Below are positions 1-7,506 of a stretch of 11,422 bases of DNA, piece after piece. This DNA comes from Gammaproteobacteria bacterium. GTDB taxonomy: Bacteria > Pseudomonadota > Gammaproteobacteria > Steroidobacterales > Steroidobacteraceae. The DNA is taken from contig JASHUC010000156.1 of NCBI GenBank assembly GCA_030040235.1, positions 1 through 11,422 on the forward strand. Reading direction: 5' to 3'. Numbering within the stretch: the stretch's first letter is position 1; the number at the start of each line of letters is the position of its first letter. Made by a program: the position numbers and the translations under genes. The notes beneath the pieces were generated by a model that saw only the letters and a list, made by a program, of their open reading frames with translations, did not search any database and had not been told where the DNA came from.

Positions 1-1
1 G

Positions 2-1726
2 GGGCCGTGCGTGCTGCCGGCCTGCGGAGGCGTAGGCACTCAGTACACTCCCGCCGTCGGTTGGGCCCAGGCAATCCGCTACTACACGAGCGTGCTGCGC
101 GATGCGCGGTTCGCCGGAAGCATCGCCGTGGCACACGGCGGGGATGCCTCGACGGCTGCGAACGGATTCTGGTCGGCCCTCAATGTCGCGACGACACAGC
201 GTCTGCCCGTGCTCTTCGTCATCGAGGACAACGGTTACGGCATCTCCGTGCGATCGGAATGCCAGACCCCCGGAGGCAATATCGCGGCCAATCTCGGCTC
301 CTTCCGCAACCTGCGGATTCTCGACACCGATGGGGCCGATCCACTCGCGACGGCCGCCTTCGTGCGTGAGGCCGTGGCGACGGTGCGCGAGGGTGCGGGC
401 CCGGCGCTGCTGCGCGTATGCGTGCCGCGGCTGAGCGGGCATTCCGGACAGGACACCCAGACGTACAAGTCTCCCGCGGAGATCGCCGCGGAGCGGGCGC
501 GCGATCCGCTCGTGCGGCTGCACGGACAAATCGTGCCGTCGGCCCTGAGCGAGGAGCGCTGGCGCAGCCTCACGCAGCGCGCCCATGCCGAGGTGCTCGA
601 GGCGCTCGCGCGCGTCGAGCGGCAGGCCGCCCCCGACGGTGCACGCGCGCGGCGGTTCGTGTTCAGCGAGCCGCTCGAGGTGCAGTCGCAGGGGGGAATG
701 CGCGGCGAAGGCCTCGAGCCTCCCGCGGGCAACGAGATCGCCGCGCCGGCCGGCCCCCGCCTCAACATGCTCACCGCCATCCGCCGCACCCTCGAGCACG
801 AGCTCGCCGTGAACCCGCGGGTCGTCGTCTTCGGCGAGGACGTCGGGCGCAAGGGCGGCGTGCATGCGGCAACGCTCGGCTTGCAGGAAAAGTTCGGTTC
901 CGAGCGGGTATTCGATACCAGCCTGTCCGAGGAGGGCATCATCGGCCGCGCCGTCGGCATGGCGCTCGCGGGCCTCGTTCCGGTGCCCGAGATCCAGTTT
1001 CGCAAGTACGCCGAGCCCGCGACCGAGCAGCTCGATGACTGCGGCACCCTGCGCTGGCGCACCGCGAACCGCTTTGCCGCCCCCATGGTGGTGCGCATGC
1101 CGGGCGGCTTCTCCCGCTGTGGCGATCCCTGGCACAGTCAGACGAACGAGGTGCAGTTCGCGCATGCCGTCGGCTGGCGGCTCGCGATCCCGTCGAATGC
1201 GGAAGATGCCGTCGGCCTGCTGCGCTCGGCGCTGCGCGGCAACGATCCGACCATTTTCTTCGAGCATCGTGCCATGCTCGATGGCGCATGGGCGCGCCGG
1301 CCGTACCCCGGCGACGATTTCGTCATACCGTTCGGCAAGGCGAGCATCGTGCGATGTGGCGCAGAGTTGACCGTCGTCACCTGGGGAGCCATGGTCGAGC
1401 GGTGCGAGCGGGCGGCGGAGGAATCGGCGGTCGAAGCCGAGGTGCTCGATCTGCGCACGCTCGTGCCGTGGGATCGAGACGCGGTGCTCGCCTCGGTCGC
1501 CAAGACCCGCCGCTGTCTCATCGTGCACGAGGACAATCTGACGGCCGGCTTCGGCGCCGAGATCGCCGCAACGCTCGCGCAGGAGGCGTTTTTCGATCTC
1601 GATGCGCCGATCGAGCGGCTCGCCATGGCGGATGTGCCGAGTCCTCACAGTCCACCGCTGCTCGAGTCGGTACTGCCCGGCGTGCCGCAGATCGTCGAAT
1701 CGATCCGGCGCCTGGCGAGCCTTTGA
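2..1726 (+). CDS. Fused alpha-beta E1 component of a 2-oxo acid dehydrogenase complex (5' partial)
   Basis: Thiamine-diphosphate E1 that decarboxylates a 2-oxo acid and passes the acyl group to the E2 lipoyl arm in the cytoplasm. The reading frame is open to the window edge, so the true start lies upstream. The GTG at 11 lies inside the alpha fold and is not a credible start. The alpha half (about nt 2-620) shows a thiamine-diphosphate motif, HGGDA at 134-148 with EDNGYGIS from 224. The usual GDG reads GDA here. The alpha GHS loop follows near nt 434. An Ala/Gly/Glu-rich linker (about 620-755) leads to a complete beta half with GEDVGRKGGV near 836, SEEGI near 926 (cofactor-binding Glu), and the transketolase C-terminal domain. 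In most complexes alpha and beta are separate proteins; here they are fused. It ends 4 bases before the E2 gene. Family assignment is firm. The substrate (pyruvate, branched-chain or aryl-pyruvate) cannot be read from the sequence. Confidence 0.9.
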   Translation, partial: GPCVLPACGGVGTQYTPAVGWAQAIRYYTSVLRDARFAGSIAVAHGGDASTAANGFWSALNVATTQRLPVLFVIEDNGYGISVRSECQTPGGNIAANLGSFRNLRILDTDGADPLATAAFVREAVATVREGAGPALLRVCVPRLSGHSGQDTQTYKSPAEIAAERARDPLVRLHGQIVPSALSEERWRSLTQRAHAEVLEALARVERQAAPDGARARRFVFSEPLEVQSQGGMRGEGLEPPAGNEIAAPAGPRLNMLTAIRRTLEHELAVNPRVVVFGEDVGRKGGVHAATLGLQEKFGSERVFDTSLSEEGIIGRAVGMALAGLVPVPEIQFRKYAEPATEQLDDCGTLRWRTANRFAAPMVVRMPGGFSRCGDPWHSQTNEVQFAHAVGWRLAIPSNAEDAVGLLRSALRGNDPTIFFEHRAMLDGAWARRPYPGDDFVIPFGKASIVRCGAELTVVTWGAMVERCERAAEESAVEAEVLDLRTLVPWDRDAVLASVAKTRRCLIVHEDNLTAGFGAEIAATLAQEAFFDLDAPIERLAMADVPSPHSPPLLESVLPGVPQIVESIRRLASL

Positions 1727-1730
1727 AGCC

Positions 1731-2906
1731 ATGAACGTCGAGGTTCGCGCACCCGCCGAGCACTCGGAGGGCACCCGCCCGCAGATCATCCGCTGGCTCA
1801 AGTCCGCGGGCGAGCGCGTCGTGCGGGACGAGCCGCTGATCGAGGTCGAGACGGACAAGGTCACGGTGGAAATCGCCGCACCCGCATCCGGTGTGCTGCG
1901 CGAGATCCTCAAGCGCGAGCACGAAGAGCTCGAGCCCGGTGAGCTGCTCGGCCGGATCGAAACGGACGGCGCTGCGCCGGCCGCGGGTCCTGCGAGCGCG
2001 GCTCGCACGAGCCCCGCCGTCAGACGGTTGCTCGCCGAGCGCGGCATCGAGCCCTCGGCAGTACCCGGGACGGGACAGGGCGGACGCATCACGGTCGGCG
2101 ACGTGCTGCGGTACGTGCCTCGAGCTCGCGAGCCCGTCGCTGCACCCCGTGAGGCCACAGCCTGCGCGCGTTCGATTCCGCACTCGGCGCTGCGCAAGCG
2201 CATCGCCGAGCACATGGTAAGGAGCCTCGCGACGGCTCCGCACGTCACGAGCGTGTTCGAAGCCGACTTCTCGGCGGTGCTCGCGCACCGCGCTCGGCAT
2301 CGCGATGCCTACGCGCGCGAGGGTGCGCCCCTCACGCTGACGGCCTATATTCTTGCCGCATGTGCCGGTGCGATTCGCGCCGTACCCGAGGTGAATGCCA
2401 GCTTCCGCGAGGAGGCGCTCGAGATCTTCGACCGGATGGATATCGGGGTTGCAACGGCGCTTCCCGAGCGCGGCCTCATCGTTCCCGTCGTGCGCAATGT
2501 CCAGCAGCTGAGCTTGCCGCAGATCGCACGTGAGCTCGGCCGTCTGGTGCGCCTCGCGCGCGAGGATCGCCTGGCGCCCGAGGATGTCCGCGGCGGAACG
2601 TTCACGATCTCGAATCACGGCGTGAGCGGGAGCGTGCTCGCTGCGCCGATCGTGATCAATCAGCCGCAGACGGCCATCCTCGGGGTGGGCAAGGTGGAGA
2701 AGCGCCCCGTCGTGATCGAGGAGGAGGGCGAGGAAGCTCGCGGCGAGACCGGCGCGCGGAGCGAGGCCGCGGGTCGCGAGCGCATCGTCGCCCGGCCCCG
2801 CGCTTACGTGACACTCACGATCGACCATCGCGTCATGGACGGTCATCGGGCCAACCGTTTTCTGGAAGTGCTGGTGCAGGAGCTCGAAACCTGGGCTCCC
2901 GATTGA
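1731..2906 (+). CDS. Dihydrolipoyl acyltransferase (E2) of a 2-oxo acid dehydrogenase complex
   Basis: E2 core enzyme, 391 aa. It takes the acyl group from E1 onto lipoate and transfers it to CoA. Residues 1-77 form one lipoyl domain with the lipoylated Lys43 in VETDKVTVEI. Residues 92-130 are the peripheral-subunit-binding domain (SPAVRRLLAERGIEPSAVPGTG). Residues about 148-391 are the catalytic domain, with DHRVMDG containing His366 and Asp370, and SNHGVSGSVLAAPIVINQPQ at 294-313. The ATG at 1731 starts exactly at the lipoyl fold, 4 bases after the E1 stop, so the longer in-frame extension to 1602 inside E1 is discarded. The ribosome site is weak (GAAG close to the ATG), which suggests coupling to E1. 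An acidic Glu/Gly/Arg-rich insertion (about 329-351) sits just before the active-site strand, where homologues usually have a short turn. No E3 (lipoamide dehydrogenase) gene follows; a shared E3 elsewhere is assumed. Substrate is unknown. Confidence 0.93.
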   Translation: MNVEVRAPAEHSEGTRPQIIRWLKSAGERVVRDEPLIEVETDKVTVEIAAPASGVLREILKREHEELEPGELLGRIETDGAAPAAGPASAARTSPAVRRLLAERGIEPSAVPGTGQGGRITVGDVLRYVPRAREPVAAPREATACARSIPHSALRKRIAEHMVRSLATAPHVTSVFEADFSAVLAHRARHRDAYAREGAPLTLTAYILAACAGAIRAVPEVNASFREEALEIFDRMDIGVATALPERGLIVPVVRNVQQLSLPQIARELGRLVRLAREDRLAPEDVRGGTFTISNHGVSGSVLAAPIVINQPQTAILGVGKVEKRPVVIEEEGEEARGETGARSEAAGRERIVARPRAYVTLTIDHRVMDGHRANRFLEVLVQELETWAPD

Positions 2907-2916
2907 GCGCGCGAAG

Positions 2917-4011
2917 ATGCTGACGTTTCATTCACTGACCGTGCGCGACGTGCAGCCCGAAGCCGAGGACGCCGTGCGCCTCGTGCTCGAGGTGCCGCCG
3001 GCGGCGCAGCCGCTGTTTCGTGCCCGGGCAGGACAGCACATCGTGCTGCGGCTGCGGCTCGACGGGGCCGAGGTGCGCCGGACGTACTCCCCGGTCGGTG
3101 CGGCCGGAGAGCTGCCACTCACGCTCGGCATTCGCGTGCAGCCGGGCGGGCGCATTTCGCAGCACCTCGCCGGGCAGCTGCATCCGGGCGATTCGATCGA
3201 GGCGATGCCGCCCGGCGGCAGCTTCGGCACCGCCCTCGCTGGCGCAGGCACCTACGTGGCATTCGTCGCGGGGAGCGGAATCACCCCGGTGCTCTCGATC
3301 GTGCGTACGGCGCTCGCGGAGCAGCCCGAGGCGCGTGTGATCGTGTTCTACGGCAACCGCAGCGCCGCGCGCGCCATGTTCCTCGAGGATCTGCTCGCGC
3401 TGAAGGACCGCTACCTCGCGCGGCTCGCCGTTCACTTCATCATGAGCGCGGAGCCGCAGGAGACCGAGCTCCTCAATGGCCGCATCGACGGCGCGCGGGC
3501 CCGAGAGCTCGCGCGGAGATTCTTCGATCCGCTCGCCGTGCGTGCCTACTTTCTCTGCGGCCCGGGAGACATGATGGAGAAGGTGGGCGCGGAGCTGCGC
3601 GCGCTCGGGGTCGCGCCCGAGCGCCTTCACGCCGAGCACTTCACCGTGGGCGAGCGGCCTCAGGCTGCGACGGAAGCCGCGGCCGGCGCAGCTGCAGAAC
3701 ACGAGCACGAGCCCGCGCCGGCACCGGGGCGCACCGAAGTGACGGTGCTGATCGATGGGCGCCGGCGCACCTTCTCCATGCACACCGGTGAGGAGACGAT
3801 CCTCGAGGCCGCGGCCCGCGCCGGGCTCGAGCTGCCCTACTCGTGCCGGGCGGGCGTGTGCGCGACGTGCCGCACGCAGCTCGTTCGCGGCAAGGTCCGG
3901 ATGCGCGCAAACTACTCGCTCGAGGACTGGGAGCTCGAGCAGGGCTTCATTCTCGCCTGCCAGTCGCTCGCCGAGACGCCGCAGCTCGAGCTCGATTACG
4001 ACGCGAGGTAA
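2917..4011 (+). CDS. paaE: Phenylacetyl-CoA epoxidase reductase-like protein, PaaE family (FAD/NAD(P)H plus 2Fe-2S)
   Basis: Class IA-like oxidoreductase, 364 aa (E. coli PaaE has 356). In the known pathway it moves electrons from NADPH through FAD and a plant-type 2Fe-2S centre to the di-iron PaaABC epoxidase, which makes ring-1,2-epoxyphenylacetyl-CoA. Visible parts: an FAD domain with RRTYS at 54-58; a pyridine-nucleotide domain with GSGITP at 119-124 and CGPGDMM at 214-220; an Ala/Glu/His/Pro-rich hinge at about 246-272; and a C-terminal ferredoxin domain with Cys310, Cys315, Cys318 and Cys348 in CxxxxCxxC...C spacing. All four cluster ligands are present. The ATG at 2917 lies 10 bases after the E2 stop. 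The name rests on domain order plus the adjoining PaaJ and PaaZ; on its own the protein could be the reductase of another oxygenase. The partner genes paaABCD are not in the window. Confidence 0.85.
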   Translation: MLTFHSLTVRDVQPEAEDAVRLVLEVPPAAQPLFRARAGQHIVLRLRLDGAEVRRTYSPVGAAGELPLTLGIRVQPGGRISQHLAGQLHPGDSIEAMPPGGSFGTALAGAGTYVAFVAGSGITPVLSIVRTALAEQPEARVIVFYGNRSAARAMFLEDLLALKDRYLARLAVHFIMSAEPQETELLNGRIDGARARELARRFFDPLAVRAYFLCGPGDMMEKVGAELRALGVAPERLHAEHFTVGERPQAATEAAAGAAAEHEHEPAPAPGRTEVTVLIDGRRRTFSMHTGEETILEAAARAGLELPYSCRAGVCATCRTQLVRGKVRMRANYSLEDWELEQGFILACQSLAETPQLELDYDAR

Positions 4012-4025
4012 GGGCCGAGAATCCC

Positions 4026-5231
4026 ATGCCAGATGCCTTTCTCTGCGATGCGATCCGTACGCCCTTCGGCCGCTACGGCGGGGCCCTCGCGCGCGTGCGC
4101 GCGGATGATCTCGCGGCGATCCCGCTGCGTGCGCTCATGGAGCGGCACGCGAAGGTGGACTGGGCGCGACTCGACGATGTGTATTACGGCTGCGCCAATC
4201 AGGCCGGAGAGGACAACCGCAACGTCGCGCGCATGGCGGTGCTGCTCGCGGGCCTGCCCGAGACGGTGCCCGCCGCCACCGTGAATCGACTCTGCGCCTC
4301 GAGCCTCGAGGCGGCCGCTCTCGGGGCACGCGCCATCCGCACCGGGGAGGCGGAGCTCGTCGTCGCGGGAGGCGTCGAAAGCATGAGCCGCGCCCCGTAC
4401 GTCCTCGGCAAGGCGGAGAGCGCGTTCGCGCGCGGCGCGAAGCTCGAGGACACCACACTCGGCTGGCGGTTCGTCAATCCGGCGATTCAGGCCCGCTTCG
4501 GAATCGATTCCATGGCCGAAACGGCCGAGAACCTCGTCGCCGAGCGCCACATCGCCCGCGCCGATCAGGATGCCTTCGCGCTGCGCAGCCAGCAGCGTTA
4601 TGCACGCGCGCGTGATCGCGAGTTCTTCAAGCGGGAGATCGTGCCGGTCAGCGTGCCGCAGGGGCGCGAGCCGCAGCGACTCGTCGCGGCGGACGAGCAT
4701 CCGCGCCCGGATACGACGCTCGAGAGCCTCGCGAAGCTCAAGGGCGTGGTGCGGCCGGGAGGCTCGGTCACTGCCGGCAACTCCTCCGGGATCAACGACG
4801 GAGCCGCGGCGCTGCTGCTCGCGAGCGAGTCGGCGGCGCATCGCTACGGGCTCGAGCCGCGGGCGCGGATCCTGGCGTGCGCGGTCGCGGGGGTCGCTCC
4901 GCGCATCATGGGAATCGGTCCGGTGCCGGCGACCCGCAAGCTCCTCGCGAGAACCGGGCTCGCGCTCGAGGATTTCGCCGCGATCGAGCTCAACGAGGCC
5001 TTTGCGGCGCAGTCGCTCGCGGTGCTGCGCGAGCTCGGCCTGCCGGATGATGACGAGCGGGTCAACCCCAACGGAGGGGCGATCGCACTGGGACATCCGC
5101 TTGGGGCGAGCGGCGCGCGACTGCTGGCAACGGCGCTCCATCAGCTCGAGGCGACCGGCGGGCGGCGCGCGCTTTGCACCATGTGCATCGGCGTGGGTCA
5201 GGGCATCGCACTCGTCCTCGAGCGCGTTTGA
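4026..5231 (+). CDS. paaJ: 3-oxoadipyl-CoA / 3-oxo-5,6-dehydrosuberyl-CoA thiolase
   Basis: Thiolase of 401 aa, the same length as E. coli PaaJ. It performs CoA-dependent cleavage of 3-oxoacyl-CoA. In the phenylacetate pathway it acts twice, on 3-oxo-5,6-dehydrosuberyl-CoA and on 3-oxoadipyl-CoA, yielding acetyl-CoA and succinyl-CoA. The nucleophile is Cys90 in NRLCASSLEA, NEAF is at 323-326, His357 sits in GGAIALGHPLGASGARL, and Cys387 in CMCIGVGQG is the acid/base. GGVESMSRAPYV at 115-126 is typical of the degradative PaaJ/PcaF group. The ATG at 4026 has AAGGG upstream at 4012-4016 and lies 14 bases after the paaE stop. The longer in-frame reading from 3843 runs through paaE and is rejected. 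All catalytic residues are intact. Sequence alone does not separate PaaJ from PcaF or a general acetyl-CoA acetyltransferase; the adjacent paaZ favours PaaJ. Confidence 0.88.
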   Translation: MPDAFLCDAIRTPFGRYGGALARVRADDLAAIPLRALMERHAKVDWARLDDVYYGCANQAGEDNRNVARMAVLLAGLPETVPAATVNRLCASSLEAAALGARAIRTGEAELVVAGGVESMSRAPYVLGKAESAFARGAKLEDTTLGWRFVNPAIQARFGIDSMAETAENLVAERHIARADQDAFALRSQQRYARARDREFFKREIVPVSVPQGREPQRLVAADEHPRPDTTLESLAKLKGVVRPGGSVTAGNSSGINDGAAALLLASESAAHRYGLEPRARILACAVAGVAPRIMGIGPVPATRKLLARTGLALEDFAAIELNEAFAAQSLAVLRELGLPDDDERVNPNGGAIALGHPLGASGARLLATALHQLEATGGRRALCTMCIGVGQGIALVLERV

Positions 5232-5239
5232 GAGGCGAG

Positions 5240-7321
5240 ATGCGGCTGCAAAGCTTCGTGGCGGGCCGCTGGCAGACGGGATCCGGAGCGGGCGTCGGCC
5301 TCAAGGACGCCACGAGCGGGGAGCTCGTCGCGGAGGCCACGACGGGCGGCATCGACGGGCGCGCCAGCCTCGAGCACGCGCGCGCCGTGGGCGGCCCAGC
5401 CCTGCGGCGGCTCACCTTCCACCAGCGCGCCGCCCTGCTCAAGGAGCTCGCCAAGCGACTCACGGAGCAGAAGGAGGAGTTCTACGCACTCTCCTACGCG
5501 ACCGGAGCGACGCGCGCGGATTCCTGGATCGATATCGACGGCGGAATCAGCACCTTGTTCGTCTATGCGAGCAAGGGCCTGCGCGAGCTGCCCGACGACC
5601 ACATTTACGTGGACGGCGCGCTCGAGACCCTCTCGAAGAGCGGCGCATTCGTGGGGCAGCACGTGTGCGTGCCGCTCGAGGGCGCCGCGATCCACATCAA
5701 CGCTTTCAACTTTCCGGTCTGGGGCATGCTCGAGAAGCTCGCTCCGGCGCTGCTCGCGGGAATGCCGGCGATCGTGAAGCCCGCGACCGCGACCTGCTAT
5801 CTCACCGAGCGAGTCTTCCGGCGCATCATCGAATCGGGCGTGCTGCCCGAGGGTGCGGTGCAGCTCCTTTGCGGCGGGATCGGCGATCTGCTCGACCACG
5901 TCGACTGCCAGGACGTGGTGTCGTTCACCGGCTCGGGCGCCACGGCGCGCAAGCTGCGCCTGCATCCGGCGCTCGGCGCGAGCGCCGTGCGGCTCATCGC
6001 GGAGACCGATTCGCTCAACTCCTCGATCCTGGGGCCCGATGCGCGTGCCGGCACCTCCGAGCTCGACCTGTTCGTGCGCGAGGTCGTTCGCGAGATGACC
6101 GTCAAGGCGGGTCAGAAGTGCACCGCCATTCGCAAGGCGATCGTGCCGCAGAGCGAGCTCGCAGAGGTCGTCGAGGCGCTGCGCGGGGCGCTCGGGAAGG
6201 TCGTGGTCGGCAATCCGCGCCTCGAGCAGGTCGGCATGGGACCGCTCGCCACGCTCGCCCAGCGGCGCGAGGTGAACGAGCAGCTCGCAAAGCTCAGCCG
6301 CGAGGCGCAGACCGCGTGCGGCGGCTCATCGCCACCGGCGCTGCTCGATGCGGATGCCGAGCGGGGCGCTTTCGTTGCGCCGACGCTGCTCTATTGCCGC
6401 GATTCGGGCGCAGCGCGCGCCGTGCACGCCGTCGAGGCATTCGGCCCGGTGTGTACGGTGCTTCCGTACCGCGATCTGGAGGAGGCCATCGCCCTGGCGC
6501 GCCGCGGCAGCGGCAGTCTAGTCGGGTCGGTCTTCACGGCCGATGAGCCGGCGGCCGCGCGGCTCGTCCGCGGGCTTGCGCCGTTTCATGGCCGGCTGCT
6601 CGTCGTGAATCGCCACTGCGCCAGGGAGTCGACCGGCCACGGCTCCCCGCTTGCGCACCTCGTGCACGGAGGGCCGGGCCGCGCAGGCGGGGGCGAGGAG
6701 ATGGGCGGCATACGGGGTGTGCTGCACTACATGCAGCGCACCGCCGTGCAAGGCACTGCGGATGTGATCGGCGCGGTGACGGGGCGATACACCCGCGGTG
6801 CGCGCGAGCTCGACCCGGGCATGCACCCGTTCCGCAAGTCATTTCATGAGCTCGCGATCGGTGACACCTTTCGCAGCGGCGAGCGCGAGGTGACGCTCGA
6901 GGACATCGAGGCGTTCGCGGCTCTCACCGGAGACCGCTTCTACGCGCACATGGACGAGGCAGCCGCCCGCCGCAATCCGTTCTTCGGCGGCCGCGTCGCG
7001 CACGGCTACTTCCTCATCGCCGCCGCCGCGGGACTGTTCGTCGAGCCCGCCTACGGCCCCGTGCTCGCCAACTACGGACTGGAGGGGCTGCGGTTCGTCA
7101 AACCCGTCAAGCCGGGCGACCGGATCAAGGTGCGCCTCACGTGCAAAGAAAAATCGCTGCGTGCGCAGAAGGGCTACGGCGAGGTGCGCTGGGACACCGA
7201 GATCACCAACCAGGACGGGGCGGTCGTCGCGAGCTACGAGGTGCTCACGATGGTGAGCGAGCAGACGGAAGCGCCACGGACAGCTCGAGCACCTCGTGAC
7301 CCTGCGCACGATCGAGATTGA
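5240..7321 (+). CDS. paaZ: Bifunctional PaaZ: oxepin-CoA hydrolase and 3-oxo-5,6-dehydrosuberyl-CoA semialdehyde dehydrogenase
   Basis: Two-domain enzyme of 693 aa (E. coli PaaZ has 681). The C-terminal MaoC-like hydratase opens the ring of oxepin-CoA; the N-terminal aldehyde dehydrogenase oxidises the reactive semialdehyde with NADP+. The dehydrogenase spans about 1-520, with FTGSGATARKL at 229-239, Glu255 in ETDSLNSS and nucleophile Cys294 in GQKCTAIRKA; these match Glu256 and Cys295 of the E. coli enzyme. The hydratase spans about 530-672, with GDRFYAHMDE holding Asp565 and His570, then GGRVAHGYF at 583-591. Both active sites look intact. The ATG at 5240 lies 8 bases after the thiolase stop, with GAGAGG just upstream; an in-frame ATG at 5174 lies within paaJ and is rejected. 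The conserved fold ends near ASYEVLTMV. About 20 further residues are encoded by DNA that is antisense to the end of minE. Confidence 0.95.
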   Translation: MRLQSFVAGRWQTGSGAGVGLKDATSGELVAEATTGGIDGRASLEHARAVGGPALRRLTFHQRAALLKELAKRLTEQKEEFYALSYATGATRADSWIDIDGGISTLFVYASKGLRELPDDHIYVDGALETLSKSGAFVGQHVCVPLEGAAIHINAFNFPVWGMLEKLAPALLAGMPAIVKPATATCYLTERVFRRIIESGVLPEGAVQLLCGGIGDLLDHVDCQDVVSFTGSGATARKLRLHPALGASAVRLIAETDSLNSSILGPDARAGTSELDLFVREVVREMTVKAGQKCTAIRKAIVPQSELAEVVEALRGALGKVVVGNPRLEQVGMGPLATLAQRREVNEQLAKLSREAQTACGGSSPPALLDADAERGAFVAPTLLYCRDSGAARAVHAVEAFGPVCTVLPYRDLEEAIALARRGSGSLVGSVFTADEPAAARLVRGLAPFHGRLLVVNRHCARESTGHGSPLAHLVHGGPGRAGGGEEMGGIRGVLHYMQRTAVQGTADVIGAVTGRYTRGARELDPGMHPFRKSFHELAIGDTFRSGEREVTLEDIEAFAALTGDRFYAHMDEAAARRNPFFGGRVAHGYFLIAAAAGLFVEPAYGPVLANYGLEGLRFVKPVKPGDRIKVRLTCKEKSLRAQKGYGEVRWDTEITNQDGAVVASYEVLTMVSEQTEAPRTARAPRDPAHDRD
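7243..7258. repeat. Short inverted repeat at the convergent paaZ/minE 3' ends
   Basis: GCTCAC, a GATG loop, then GTGAGC form a perfect 6-bp stem with a 4-base loop. The repeat covers the minE stop codon (7245-7247) and codes for the end of the conserved PaaZ fold on the other strand. No T-run follows on either strand, so it is not called an intrinsic terminator. It is short enough to be chance in GC-rich DNA. Confidence 0.3.
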
Positions 7322-7505
7322 TGTGCACGGCCTCCGGGTCGACGTTGACGTATTTGCGAATCACCTCGAGCAATTCCCTGCGCAGCAGCGGCAGGTAGTC
7401 CGGGCCGCCCCGCGCGCTGCGCTCCTGCGCGACGATGATGCGCAAGCGCTCCCGCGCGACGTGCGCGGAGGGGGGGGTACGGCGGAACAGGTCGAGAAGC
7501 CGCAC
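7245..7505 (-). CDS. minE: Cell division topological specificity factor MinE
   Basis: MinE of 86 aa (E. coli has 88). It forms the ring that stimulates MinD ATPase and drives pole-to-pole oscillation, releasing inhibition at midcell. The N-terminus RLLDLF is the membrane-targeting segment. VARERLRIIVAQER is the anti-MinCD/MinD-contact helix. The topological-specificity domain follows, with YLPLLRRELLEVIRKYV and a final strand HEVLELSVALP. The start is taken as GTG at 7505-7503, one base after the minD stop, because it gives the family N-terminus. The in-frame ATG further up (7577) would add 24 unrelated residues encoded inside minD. No clear Shine-Dalgarno precedes the GTG, so translation is probably coupled to minD. 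The last 77 bases overlap the 3' end of paaZ on the opposite strand. Confidence 0.93.
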   Translation of the reverse strand: MRLLDLFRRTPPSAHVARERLRIIVAQERSARGGPDYLPLLRRELLEVIRKYVNVDPEAVHINLDRAQGHEVLELSVALPSARSPS

Positions 7506-7506
7506 G

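Noticed and set aside
11..13. GTG as the real start of the E1 gene
   Set aside because: The frame is open upstream to the window edge, and this codon lies within the alpha fold, so the N-terminus is outside the window.
1518..2846. Long minus-strand open frame (442 codons) opposite the E2 gene
   Set aside because: It is antisense to a complete E2 with all catalytic motifs, has no family-like segments, and is the usual mirror frame of GC-rich coding DNA. The same holds for the minus-strand frames at 235-1098, 2932-3783 and 3996-5141.
5174..5239. Earlier in-frame ATG for paaZ
   Set aside because: It would add 22 Arg/His-rich residues encoded inside paaJ. The ATG at 5240 gives the family N-terminus and has a purine-rich ribosome site.
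4570..6546. Very long plus-strand open frame (658 codons) across paaJ and paaZ
   Set aside because: It is extremely Arg/Ser/Ala-rich with no recognisable motif. It covers two intact, well-recognised genes in another frame and is explained by few stop codons in GC-rich DNA.
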